Source: Setomelanomma holmii (taxonomy: Eukaryota > Ascomycota > Dothideomycetes > Pleosporales > Phaeosphaeriaceae). Taken from it: a DNA stretch of 64,000 nucleotides. Location: contig ML978186.1 in NCBI GenBank assembly GCA_010015745.1, positions 1 to 64,000 of the forward strand, read 5' to 3'. The first letter of the stretch is position 1. Each line of letters starts with the position of its first letter. Positions 33,305-45,300 of the stretch are shown here, piece after piece. Below the pieces are notes generated by a model that was not told where the DNA came from, did not search any database, and worked only from the letters and a program-made list of their open reading frames with translations. Position numbers and translations under genes: made by a program.

Positions 33305-35868
33305 CTAAAACGGCCACACCCAGTCCTCCGTAATCTTCGGGTCCATACCCTCATGGAACGCAAAGTTCCTTGCCTTAATCTGCTCATTCAACATGTCCTC
33401 CCTCGCCGAAGCGCCCTTGTTGCCTAGCCCAGGAATGCGATCAATCGCATCAATCGCCAGACTGTACCGATCTGTGCCGTTGCGGATCGCCAACTCGAGC
33501 GGGGTGTCGATGTTGCCCTTCTCGCGGTATCCGCGCACGAGGAGGTTGTGCTGTCCCTTCCGGCCGTAAGTGAGGCGGTGGATGAGCCATGGGTAGGAGT
33601 GGAAGTTGAAGATGCAGGGCTTGTCGTCGGTAAAGATGGCTTTCCATTCGTGTGCACGCAGGCCGTGGGGGTGCTCATCTGCGTCGATGAGCTTGAACAG
33701 ATCGACGACGTTGACGAAGCGGATCTTAAGGTCGGGGATGTGTGTGCGGAGAAGTGCGGTGGCTGCGAGAGCCTCGTGGGTGGATGTGTCGCCGCAAGAT
33801 GCCATGACGACGTCGGGCTCTTCACCTTTGTCGTTGCTGGCCCATTCCCATATCCCTACACCCTTTGTGCAATGTGCGATGGCTTGATCCATGGTGAGGA
33901 ACTGGAGATGTTCTTGCTTGTCGGCCACGATAACGTTGACGTAGTTGGAACTGCGGAGGCAGTGGTCCATGGTTGATAGGAGGCAGTTGGCGTCGGGTGG
34001 GAGGTAGATGCGGACGACTTCGGGGCTCTTGTTAGCGACGACGTCTAGGAAGCCAGGATCTTGATGCGTGAAGCCGTTGTGATCTTGTCTCCATACAGTC
34101 GCTGTGAGAAGAATGTTGAGCGATGCGATCTTCTGCCTCCACTCCACCTCTAGACATTTCTCGATCCACTTGCAATGTTGGTTGACCATCGAATCGATGA
34201 TGTGGATGAAAGGCTCGTAGCTGTTGAGGAGACCATGTCGCCCGGAGAGGATGTAGCCTTCGAGCCAGCCCTAGAGATTGTTAGCCTTCGAATCACTTTC
34301 CGTGTAGACTATCTGCATACCTCGCAAGTGTGTTCTGAGAGCATCTCCATGACGCGCCCAGCGTAAGCAAGGTTGCCACCGTCCTCGTCCTCTTCGAAAT
34401 AGTCGGCCATCCACACCTTCTTGCCAGCCTCGTATATGGTAGACAACTTGTTGGACTCGGTCTCATCAGGACCGAAAACCCGGAATGTCTTCGGGTTCTC
34501 TTTGATCACGTCGCGGAGGAATGCTGCAAAGTTAGCCATGCTGCCCATCTTTGCCACGCCGCCCTTCGTGACTTCGACCTTATAGTCTCGGAAGTCCGGC
34601 ACGCTAAGTTTGTCCTTGAGGAGTCCACCATTTGCGACTGGGTTAGCACTCATCCGTCGGTTGCCCTCTGGAGCGAGTGCTCGAAGCTCGGGAACAAGCT
34701 TGCCGTTCTTATCGAAATGCTTGTCAGGCCCGTAGCTGCGTAGCCACTCTTCAAGTAGCTTCAGCTGCGACTTGTCCTTGAGCACGTTGGTGAGAGGCAC
34801 CTGATGCGAGCGCCAGAAACCCTCCAAGAAGTGGTCTCCAACCTTCCTAGGGCCTGTCCAACCCTTAGGTGTGCGAAGGACAATCATGGGCCAGCGCGGT
34901 CGGAAGGGCTTCCCCGAATCACGTGCCTCCTTCTGGTATTCGCGGATCTTTGTGACGCAACGCTCCATGGTTGCAGCCATGGCTTGGTGCATTGATGGCA
35001 GATCGCTGCCCTCAACGAAATATGGGGTCCAACCATAGCCGATGAACATCGCTTCGAGCTCCTTGTGGCTGATGCGCGAAAGTACAGTCGGGTTGTTGAT
35101 CTATCGCATGTCAGACGACTCACACGTACTCAGCTAATTACGACTTACCTTATAACCGTTCAAGTGAAGAACAGGTAGGACAGCTCCGTCGGTGATTGGG
35201 TTCAGGAACTTGGTCGAATGCCAGCTGGTTGCGAGAGGTCCAGTCTCAGCCTCGCCATCTCCAACCATGGTAAGCGCAATCAGATCGGGGTGGTCGAAAA
35301 CAGAGCCGAAAGCGTGAGAGATGGAATAACCAAGCTCTCCACCCTCGTGTAGACTACCGGGAGTTTCTGGTGTAGCGTGTGACCCAATACCTCCCGGGAA
35401 TGAGAAATACTTGAAGAAGCGTCTCATACCGTTCTCGTCTTCGCTCTTGTCGGGGTACACTTCAGAGTAGACGCCTTCGAGGTAAGAGTTCGAGAGAACA
35501 GCGGGCGCACCGTGGCCGGGTCCAGAAATGAAGATCGCATCGAGGTCGTACTTCTTGATCAGGCGATTCATGTGGATGTATGTGAAGGATTGGCCAGCGT
35601 CTGAGCCCCAATGACCAAGGAGTCGTCGCTTGAGATGATCCAGAGTCAAAGGCTCGCGAAGCAAAGGATTCCTTCGCAGATAGATCATGCCCAAGCACAT
35701 GTACATGCTGGCATGGAAATAGTCTGTCATCTTCGCGACCTCATCGCTGCTGAGTGGATGCTCCGTGATCGAAGCTCTCGCGGGTCCGAATGGCGAAAGA
35801 CTTAGGTTGTCGAGATCTTCAGTGACCTTCTCCGGGTCGACCGGTGCTTTCGCTATCATTGCGTCCAT
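33305..35868 (-). CDS. xylulose-5-phosphate / fructose-6-phosphate phosphoketolase
   Basis: Exons 35868-35149, 35100-34321 and 34270-33305 join in frame to 821 residues, matching the family. Phosphoketolase is a thiamine diphosphate enzyme that splits xylulose 5-phosphate (or fructose 6-phosphate) with phosphate to acetyl phosphate and glyceraldehyde 3-phosphate (or erythrose 4-phosphate). Visible marks are GPGHGAPAVLSNSYLEG and SFPGGIGSHATPETPGS in the N-terminal half, the diphosphate-binding stretch VGDGEAETGP near 205, YGWTPYFVEG after the first intron, and DHNGFTHQDPGFLD plus VNVVDLFKL in the C-terminal half. It is cytosolic by absence of a targeting signal. Introns are 48 and 50 bp. Its products feed acetate and pentose phosphate pools. 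Confidence 0.96.
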
Positions 35869-36955
35869 CTTGCTGTTTGTGTGGAGAGGAAACGCGGGCT
35901 CTCGGCCTTTTCAAGTTGAGAAACGCGCACGATGATGTAGTTACGGAAGTTGGCGGATTTGTGGGTAATGTTGAGCTCGGTAGGCTGTTAGAGCTTCAAG
36001 TAGTTTCACCGCTCTCAATTCAGTGTTCAGGAATGTACCGCTGTAAGACAAAGACCGTCAAGCTCTTATGGGAGCTGGCGCGTTATCAACGGAGCTCTCA
36101 AGCTTGCAGGATGACGGTGCCCACCGAGGCTCTCCTGATCTTTTTGAAGCTGCGCCATTGGTCTCTCACCACCGCAAGGTATGTCACTTTCCGTGCAGGA
36201 TCGTCATCATACCATTGAATTGGAGGGCCGCCAGGCCACATGTTTCTGCGCGTGGATGAACGAACGATGACCTGACCATGACCCCACTTGCGCATACGAG
36301 CCGCATGCGGTTAGTCGCCAGACGCGTTCCTGACCCTCGTCATCAGTCATCACGAAAACAGCTGGTTCCTGGTAACCCTCACATCGCCTGGGTGCATGGT
36401 ATCCTTGGAAGGAATTTTGGAAACCTTCAAGTTCTCTACATCCTTCGATTGATGTGAGTGCGATGTTGAATTCTGAATGTTTGCAGCAACTACACGACGC
36501 CCACGACGTCAATCCGGAAGCTTGCGGCTCGGAAAGCGCTCCCGACCGGCCTATCGAACTCTGGTGTTGCGTAAGAATAGGAATCAGCCCGCACCGTTAG
36601 GCGAGGCTGTCGATCATGCCACTCCAAAAGTTTGCTTCTGGACCCTCGGTAAGGATACACCGAGATAGATGTACATGTTGCCTGAGCAGTAAATTTTATC
36701 TTCACCGTCTCCTCGACTCCACGGCCACGGACCGTGCCGATGACAACACTTCGGGTGCATTGTTATGAATAACGTGATACATCCTCCACCTCGAGAAAGT
36801 AGTAAGATGTGTTGGGTAGCGGCAGGTTGTTCACTTGGTTCTATGTGGTTAATGGAACGGATTTATTGCATGCACGATGTCATTAATTGCGGTAAGATAC
36901 TATCGATGGTAGTCCAGGGTCTATACTGTATATTTCCGCTGCAGAGTCTGTCGTG
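35869..36955. other. intergenic between phosphoketolase and desaturase
   Basis: About 1.1 kb. The left part is the promoter of phosphoketolase and the right part is the 3' flank of the desaturase gene. Only short open frames, none recognisable. Confidence 0.5.
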
Positions 36956-38715
36956 TCAGTGTAGGCCGTAGTCACCCTCGGCAGCCAAAGTTCGCTGACA
37001 CTCAGCGAAAATTGCGGCTTGACGCGCTACGTCTGCCAACTTTCCAATCACTTGCTTGTTTCCATCTACGAACCCATAAAGTGCATATGGTATGTCCACC
37101 TCGTTGCAAAAGTCTTGGACCAGCTTCTGCGTCTTTCTGAGATTGTGCCTCGGTATCCTGGGATACAAGTGGTGAATAGCCTGGAATTGCAGGCCGCCAT
37201 GGAAGAAGTCAAGCCACTGCGGGCAGTCCACGTCCATAGTTGTACGCAGCATCTTCTGAGCAAATGACTCGTGAATGCCGAGATCGGTAGTGCTCATTGC
37301 GAAATGTGAAAGAGTGATTTGAATATGCAATGGCGATGTCAACGCATGGCTGAGGAGAACGAACCAGAAGCGGCTCGCGTTGTCGGGCATCGACTTGTAG
37401 ACAACGCCGTATGCATACCATGTAAGGAAAAATGCGACCCCAACGACCTCATAGTAGCGAAACCACCACGCCGGGCCTTTCTTTGGAGCTTTGTTGCTGA
37501 GCAGATATTCCCAGCTCAGCCTGTAGAGGTTGAATCTTGCCACAGCCATGATGGGGTAGTAGGTGTAATGCTGTATGCGAACCAGGACCTTCGCAACCGC
37601 ATCATACTCCATGAATCTTTCGTAATACGTACTTGTGAGGCTGTCAAGGAACCGATGAGTGACAGCAAATATGGGAATGTACTGAATGTCTGGGTCATGC
37701 TCCGGGTCATTCGTGACAAAGTGATGGACGTTGTGATTTCGTTTCCACCATCCTGCGCTAAGACCACCGAAAAAGGAAGCAATCGTCATGGCAATCGTGG
37801 AGTCAATCGTGAAGTCGTGCGTAATGCCCATGTGACCAGCATCGTGGACAGTGAATGTGAGTTGGTGCCAGAAGCAGGCTAGTGGAACGGCACTGCTGAC
37901 GTGCCAACCTGACCGGAGGAGGAAGAGGAAGGCACAGAAAAATGTTGCATAGCGCAGGCATTCAATGCCATATGCAGTGTAGTTGCAGTCGTAGAGTCCT
38001 TCAGTTTTGATGCGCTTTTGAAGCTCCCGGTATTTCCTTGTGATCTTGTCTTGTGTCTCAAAATCCACGGCTGGATATTTGGCCTTATCGAAGTCCAATT
38101 CTTGCTGTGTCCGCCTATCCAGTACAGACATCTTGGGGATGGCTGTGGAATCGTCGATATCCACTGATGAGATTGATGAGGTCGAAGAAGTGCGGTTCAT
38201 CGTGCTTGTGCCCCTCTTTCGAATGGAAGAAGATAGATCTGCCGGCTCGAAGATCGGGCTTTGATTCGCAGAAGAAGACGACGAGCTGCCAGAGTCCTGC
38301 TCTGGAGAGGAGCATAATGCCGTGTGATCTTGTCCGAGGACGGTGTCCATGTCTCCCTCCTTCCTAAACTTTCCTCCCTGGATTGGCGGTAGAAAGTTCG
38401 TCCAGCGTCCTTCAACGCGGCCAATCTGGTAGCGATTCATGAGGTCTAAGGTCTGCGTAGAGTGAAATCTGTACGAGGGTTAGCTTCAGTGCGTGAGGTG
38501 TTCAGAGTGTCCATTGCTTACCGAGTGACTTCATCTGTCGCATCTCGGCCTACCATGTGCTGAATCGCCTTTTCCCCGCCAGGATGGGAAGGTAGCCATG
38601 CGTCCACCTTCAACACCTTGTCGTCTACGATGACAATTGACCGACCGTTGGCGATAAGCCCCTCTACATCTCGGCGGCTTAGCACTCTGGACTTTCTCTG
38701 CTTCTGGGCGTCCAT
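36956..38715 (-). CDS. delta-8 sphingolipid desaturase (cytochrome b5 fusion)
   Basis: Exons 38715-38522 and 38468-36956 join in frame to 568 residues. The N-terminus is a cytochrome b5 domain with the heme motif HPGG at 44-47 and the second heme His at 67, the latter brought in by the second exon. After a Ser-rich linker (about 110-175) comes a membrane-bound desaturase with the three His boxes HDAGH (near 275), HNVHH (near 312) and the front-end variant QAIHHLYP (near 494), with Gln instead of the first His. This layout is that of fungal delta-8 sphingolipid desaturases, which act on the long-chain base of ceramides in the ER on the way to glucosylceramide. A fatty-acid front-end activity cannot be excluded from sequence alone. 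Confidence 0.92.
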
Positions 38716-39337
38716 CGCGGCAGTGTCGTACGATGCGGAGGTGCCGATATTGGCTCTGTTGTGCGCAAGGTGTCGGTGGAATAGAGGGATCTCAAGTCAA
38801 AATAGTATCACACCATACCTCGTAATGATCGGCCAAGGGAAGAACAAGTGAGACACTTCCAGAGCCCAGTCTGCTCCAGAGGGAGAATGAGGTGACAAAA
38901 GTCGGTGTTGCTAGCTCTCTCTCTCCCACCAGGGTCCAGCTCGGACCTGCCTCAACCCCTGTTCGCCACAACCCCACGTGGAAGCTGTATCCCTGCGCCG
39001 CACGTCGTACGATCCACCCATATTCAATGATGTGAGTGTGCGTGGTGGCTGACGTTGTATGTTGGGGAAACCCTATGACTTCGTGCAACCCTCAAACAAA
39101 GGCAAGGCAAAGGCAGTGGCAAGATTACAAAACAAGCAGGTGCGAATGCTTGTGCTCGTTCCGTTCTAAACCGGCCACCTCCGCCGTCACAAGCTTTGCA
39201 AGAATCTTCTCTTCGCGATATCACCTCACAAAACCTTGCCAGAGGAGCCCGACCTCGTTCACACTCTACTGATAGTTTACCGCTTTCCTCCTAACACTTG
39301 ACCTACATATACTTCCAAACGCTACACGGGTAACACC
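38716..39337. promoter_or_regulatory. divergent promoter region desaturase / phosphopentomutase
   Basis: 622 bp between the start codons of two divergent genes, expected to carry both promoters. No specific site assigned. Confidence 0.45.
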
Positions 39338-41092
39338 ATGGTTAAAGATATCAAAGAGCTAGCAAGGGAGTGGCTCGAGCTTGACAAGGACAAGTCAACA
39401 ACTGACGAGATATATGATTTGCTTGCCCATGGAAAGACAGAAGAACTTGAGCAGCGTCTCCGGCACAGAATCGCGTTCGGGACCGCTGGACTGAGAGGAC
39501 CAATGCAAGCTGGCTTCGCTTGCATGAACTCTTTGACGGTCATACAGGCTTCTCAAGGACTGGCGGCGTACCTTCTCAAGACCGAACACGATGTCAAGAG
39601 ACGAGGCGTAGTGATCGGGCGCGACGCTCGACACAACTCTGAAAAGTTCGCCAAGCTTACAGCAGCCGCATTCGTAGCTAAAGGCATCAAGGTTTGGTGG
39701 TATGAGACACCTTCTCACACGCCTTTGGTCCCATTTGGAGTACGCGAATTAGGCGCAGTTGCCGGTGTCATGATCACTGCAAGTCACAATCCCGCCAAGG
39801 ATAACGGCTACAAGGTTTACTGGTCCAATGGCTGCCAGATCATTCCTCCTCATGATAGTGGCATTGCTACAGCAATACAACAGAATCTCAACCCGGTCAC
39901 CTGGGACACATCTGTGGTGGACGATGGAGATCTCCTCGTGGAAGGATCGTTGGATCTAGTCAGAGACCAGTATTACAGAGCGATACTATGTGCGGCACAG
40001 CCAGAAGACTCACATGTCACGATGAACCCAGACCTGAGATTCGTATACACTCCCATACATGGAGTGGGTCTCAGAGCCATGACTCAGTGTGTTGCGAAAG
40101 TCGGGATATCCTCACAGATGACCGTGGTCGAAGCTCAAGCACACCCAGACCCGGACTTCCCGACCGTAAAATTTCCGAACCCAGAAGAAAAGGGAGCTCT
40201 CGATTTGGCCATCGAGACGGCGGACAACTCATCAATCCGCCTAATACTAGCTAGCGACCCAGATGCGGATCGATTGGCCGTAGCAGAAAAGGTTGGAGAC
40301 AGATGGCACATCTTCACGGGCAACCAGCTGGGCGTACTACTTGGGTCTTACCTATTCGACCGATATCCATCGTCGAAGCCGCGTGAAAAACTCGCCATGC
40401 TAGCGTCGACTGTCAGCTCTAGGATGCTGGCAGCTTTGGCAAACAAGGAGGGTTTCAAGTTCACCGAGACCCTGACGGGCTTCAAATGGCTCGGCAATGT
40501 CGCTCGCGATCTCACGGCAGAGGGCTACGATGTCGTCTTCGCGTTCGAAGAGGCTCTGGGTTACATGATTCCACAAACAGTACACGACAAAGACTCCATC
40601 AGCGCAGCTGCAGTCTTTCTCACAGCTGCGTCAGAATGGTCTAAGCAAGGCTTGACGCCATACACCAAGCTGCAGAAGCTGTATGAGTATCTCGGCTACT
40701 TCGAGGACGCGAACACCTACCTCACCTCCCCATCACCATTCGTTACCGCATCGGTGTTCACAGCCATCCGCGCATTGGGCACTCCGTACCCCACCACCAT
40801 CGGTTCCCGCCAGATCGTGCGCTGGCGCGATCTGACCCTTGGCTATGACTCAAAGAGCAAGGACCATGTACCAGATCTGCCGGTAGACGTGACAAGCCAG
40901 ATGATCACCTGCGAGTTGAACGATGGGGCCGTTTTTACAGTCAGAGGTAGCGGGACGGAACCCAAGATCAAGCTTTACATCGATTGCCAGGGCAAGAGTA
41001 GTGAGGAGGCAAAGAAGGGAGCAAATGGCATCTTGAAGGATCTGCTCAAGGAGTGGTTTAAGCCTGAGGAGAATGGATTGAGGCTTGCTTGA
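39338..41092 (+). CDS. phosphopentomutase / phosphoglucomutase (PGM2-type; yeast Pgm3/Prm15-like)
   Basis: An intron-free frame of 584 residues. It has the alpha-D-phosphohexomutase layout: an N-terminal RIAFGTAGLRGPM, the phosphoserine active site MITASHNPAKDNGYKVYW near 146, the metal-binding loop LASDPDADRLA near 310, the sugar-specificity loop FEEALGY near 407, and the phosphate-binding loop RGSGTEPKIKLY near 545. This subgroup (human PGM2, yeast Pgm3/Prm15) moves phosphate between C1 and C5 of ribose, with weaker activity on glucose phosphates. It is divergent from the desaturase gene, and phosphoketolase is close by. Confidence 0.94.
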   Translation: MVKDIKELAREWLELDKDKSTTDEIYDLLAHGKTEELEQRLRHRIAFGTAGLRGPMQAGFACMNSLTVIQASQGLAAYLLKTEHDVKRRGVVIGRDARHNSEKFAKLTAAAFVAKGIKVWWYETPSHTPLVPFGVRELGAVAGVMITASHNPAKDNGYKVYWSNGCQIIPPHDSGIATAIQQNLNPVTWDTSVVDDGDLLVEGSLDLVRDQYYRAILCAAQPEDSHVTMNPDLRFVYTPIHGVGLRAMTQCVAKVGISSQMTVVEAQAHPDPDFPTVKFPNPEEKGALDLAIETADNSSIRLILASDPDADRLAVAEKVGDRWHIFTGNQLGVLLGSYLFDRYPSSKPREKLAMLASTVSSRMLAALANKEGFKFTETLTGFKWLGNVARDLTAEGYDVVFAFEEALGYMIPQTVHDKDSISAAAVFLTAASEWSKQGLTPYTKLQKLYEYLGYFEDANTYLTSPSPFVTASVFTAIRALGTPYPTTIGSRQIVRWRDLTLGYDSKSKDHVPDLPVDVTSQMITCELNDGAVFTVRGSGTEPKIKLYIDCQGKSSEEAKKGANGILKDLLKEWFKPEENGLRLA

Positions 41093-42314
41093 GTATTTGG
41101 TAGGACAAGGCTATCGTAGAAGAAGACAAAATCGAACTGTCTACTCTATCTCAACGGATCAATACACTACAAATATATCCGTAGCCGCCCGTTGTGGTCG
41201 CACATTGTTCCACCACATATCGACTTTTGCGATCATTGTCACACGAGAACAGTCCTCCAAGATAGTCGTCAGCCAGGTATGTACCATGTGCGTCGCGGCG
41301 CCTTCTCCAGAACGTGACATTGATGACATTGATGAATAAGACGAGCTTCTTATGTACATGCAGATGACTGTATAATTCTGCACCCTCCATTGGCCAGATG
41401 CGCGACATCGAGACCAGAAAGCGACAAATTGCTGTCGCAACCGTCTTTGCCTTCCTCCCCATTCAGACATCTTGGCTGCAGGAGCGCGCACGCGATGCAG
41501 ACGCAACGCTGACGACAACAAGTCACGTACGTTTCTGCCTTGCAAACAGTCGCCAACCCAAGGCCGATATCTGGGTCTAAGTCGAGCTATCCATGGTCCC
41601 GCCTGTTCGGCCATGTAGCTGCGGGATGGTCCTTCGAGTACCGCACCAATTAGCGTTGGCGCCTGTTGGATAGGGCAATGAAAGTGACTTGTCGCAATCT
41701 GTTGTTGTCGCGATGCGCTGCTGCCTTCGCGAATGAGGAGCACAGCGCATGAGGGAATTGTTGTGGGATGATTGCATGTGATACTCGAGGCTGCGCGGTG
41801 TCCTTTTTATGGTGGTTCACGGCGCTCATCTCCACGTTTTGCTGGTGCACTCTGAGCTGCAGGGATTCCAGTTGTGGCGCCTACTCTTCCGATTGCCCCG
41901 GACTCTGGTGTAACTCGAGGCCCTATCAGACACAGATAGGCGCTCCCAGACTCCTGGGCTGGTGCGTTAGAGGCGCGCATCCTAACCGTTGTCGAGGGCC
42001 TGCATGCCGCAAAAGAGTCACGGCCTGACCTAGGGCAACTGAATTGACGGCCTCCTCGTTCCTCCTCTGTGCTCCACCCACCCAAACAGTCGTTTTCCTC
42101 GCCTTGCGCCCTCCCAAGCATATAAAGCTGCGCCGCCCGCCGCAAAGCAATCTGGTTCCTTCGCATGACGTTCGCACAATCTCGGTACGCGCTCGGCCCC
42201 GCCAAAAGTTTCCAAAGCGACTGGCTAACAGCATGAAAGCTCCCACAGATTCCGCGACATGTCTCAATTGTAGATCGATCGCGTCCTTCGCGGGATGCCC
42301 AGCTGTAGGCTTCC
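41093..42314. other. intergenic, no gene recognised
   Basis: About 1.2 kb between the phosphomutase stop and the start of the large unknown gene. Several short frames overlap on both strands, none recognisable. The last part is probably the promoter and leader of the downstream gene. Confidence 0.5.
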
Positions 42315-45300
42315 ATGGCGGGGATCGCAGACGCACACACGCCTCACGCGCAGCACCATACGCCAATACACAGCGCTCACAAGACACCCACGAGACGCTC
42401 TCTACCCAATGGGCCCTGCAACTATCGCGACGTAGCCACTGGGTTGTGTGGATGTGATCAATTCTGGGACAAATGCAGCGCCGAGCTTCATGATGAAAGT
42501 ACAGAACAGAGCAGCAGCCGGTCGACTTGGTGTGTTTGTGGACATCATGCGTGCTTCCATCTCAGGGAGTCGCGAGCGCTTGAACAGCTCAAGCCTATAA
42601 CCGCTCCAACGCTACAAATAACACAGCCAAAATGTGACGGACAATGCCAATCACTGCCAGGCGCGCAATGCGACATACACAACACCAAGAGACATGTGGA
42701 AGAGCATGGCTCATTTGGTAGTGGCCAAGCTTTACACAACGGGCGCTTCAAGGCATCGACTTCTGGCGCCCAGCAGCATTCACTGCCGCATGCTGCTTCA
42801 CAGGCCCATGGACATAATCGCTCAGAACTCAGTCGGCACACTCCATCGCAAACCACCACATCTGGCTTGCCCAGCATTCCTTCCATGTGCATGATATCTC
42901 GCGAGCAGCATCCAGCTACTGACACTGAAGCCAGGTATGACATGAATCAGTCTTGCCAGACCATTACGGGCCTTGGTCTGTCAATGATGCACTTGCAGAG
43001 TGCTGGGGCGCTTGACTGGCAGCAGTCACTTACACCCACCATTCCATACAACGCCGGTGTCGGTCATGCGCCGCAGCAGTCGTTTAGTGAATCCGATCTG
43101 CCATCCACTAGAGCAAATTCGATTGCGACGGAACCAAACCAGATCAGGAGCCCTTCCCGCGGCGTACTCGATCATGTTCTCGACTTCAATCGCAACCTCC
43201 AAGTCGATGTGCCTGGTGACACCATCCCAAATACCTACAACCCTGAAGATTATATACAGAGCGCCACAGAGGTTGCGACTCCGAGCATTGCGAACACGCC
43301 AGATCTTGGTGTTGCAGATCAGGCAGTACACGAAGGAAAGGCATTGATCGATACGCTCGCCCGGCTGACGTCGAACATGCAGCAGCCTAACAGTTCTCCT
43401 GGCAGACCAGCGAGTGGGACATCGGCCCCCGCATCCCAACGCTGGCTGACGAACTCTCCCGCGGCGCCTCAGGAACAGCTCCAGCACATCTTGCGGGCGG
43501 CATCCCCACAAGCTCTTCATAAGCTCATCTCCTATCTTGCGCCACTCCACAATCTCCTCAACTCAATCCCGAATGTTGCCAACACCATGAGGGACCTCGG
43601 CAATCGTCTCGATATGCTGGAGAATGGCTCTTTCAACTATGTCCAGCCAGAAGACTTTAATCAGACGCTAAGCATGTACGACGATCGTCTTGTGGACCTA
43701 GAACATCGCATGGAAGAACATGACAAGCATCACCACGCAATTGATGCAGACCACAGCAGCACTTGTTCCAACTGGCGGCGTCATGATGCCATCAATGCGT
43801 CTTTTGGGTCGAACCACTCACTTCAGTCTACGACATCTTCGGCCTTGATACTGGCTGCTATGGATCGTAAAGATACTGAGATGGAAATTGGTAGTATCAA
43901 GGACCGGCTAGATGTGCTTGAAGCTGCAGCTCTGCCAACCACTGTCCAGCCTTGGGAAGTCGAGGTCGTTCTAATCCCCTGGGGTCGCGACCTTCGAGGT
44001 ATTTGGTTCTCTCCCGACGAACCCATGCACGATATCTCCAGGACAACGACCCAAGATTCCGAGGAATGGACACAAGCGCGAAACTCAAGACAAGCTAGGG
44101 AGGCGGAGTCATTACCGTTCAAAGAGCAAGTCATGTCACGTGAGATGAATTCCAGCCCGCACCCGGTACCGCATAAGCCAGCCTTCAGCGATAACGAAAG
44201 CGGATGGAGCAGCCAAGCGATCAGCGATTGGGCTTCAGGTTCCGCCGATGATTGGCTGTTCCCAAAGGCCTGCGGAAGCAACAACCTAGTTTATAAGCGG
44301 TTGCAAAGTCGAGGCTTCATTCGCAACATTACTCTGAGGGGCGCTAGTGCCAGGGAGCTGCAAGGCACTCTTTCCCATGCCTTCAGCGACCTCCTGGAGC
44401 ATTTGAGCTATTCCAATCAGAATCAAGACGCAGTCGTCGCTACGTACCCAGGACTTCGGGCTTCCTTTATACCGCTTCGGAAGGTGCATAAAGAGTCAAA
44501 GCTGCGTTTCCTTGCCCCTGCAGAGATGTCTAGTTCTGCGCTCTGGACTGCCCAATTCCTCGCCTCTGGCATCATGATGCGCGTTTCAGGTGGCAAGAAG
44601 AGGCTCTACGTCACCCAACGCGAGGCGTATGTCCAGCACAGTGATGACTTAGGGAGCACGTGGACCTGGCAAGAACTGCGACAGCTTCCTCGGTTCCAGC
44701 CTGATCCAGATTCACAAATGGAAGGCAACGACGAGCATTGCCAGCCTCAAGTCCCAGAGGCAGATGCCAAGGAGGCATGTTGGCAATACATCGAAGCGTA
44801 CGATGCCCCACCCGCCAGTGTGCACTCGTCGTTTGGCAGTCATCAATCGCTGCAGCTATCTATGCGGCCAGCTGATCGACAATGGAGGAGATCGATTACC
44901 CCAAGCTCGATCCTGAAGAACAAGGCATTGCAACCACTATCGCCCCTGAGTGAGTTTCATCCACGTCCAGGACAGTTCCATCAGCGGACGGCATCTGCAT
45001 CCGTGGTCGAGCAACTCCAGGCTGGTTCCTCCAAGCGGCGATTTGACTCATCGCCAGTCAAGCAGTCGTCTACGCCGCAGCCTACATCACGCACCCCCAG
45101 CGTTTCTATCGCGAGGCTGAAGCGTCGTCGCACGGCCAACCCGACTACTTTAGAACAGGACGAGGACGCTTCGTCCGAGGCTCAGGTTGCAATATGGAAT
45201 CCTACGCCACGACGCTCACGCGAGCCTCCATCGCCATTCTTCTCGTCTCAACTTGCGCTACCACGGTCGATTTCAGATGTCACTAGCCGTCCAAGTCAGC

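Noticed and set aside
41159..41743. 194-codon frame on the minus strand after the phosphomutase gene
   Set aside because: No family pattern and overlapped by other frames on both strands.
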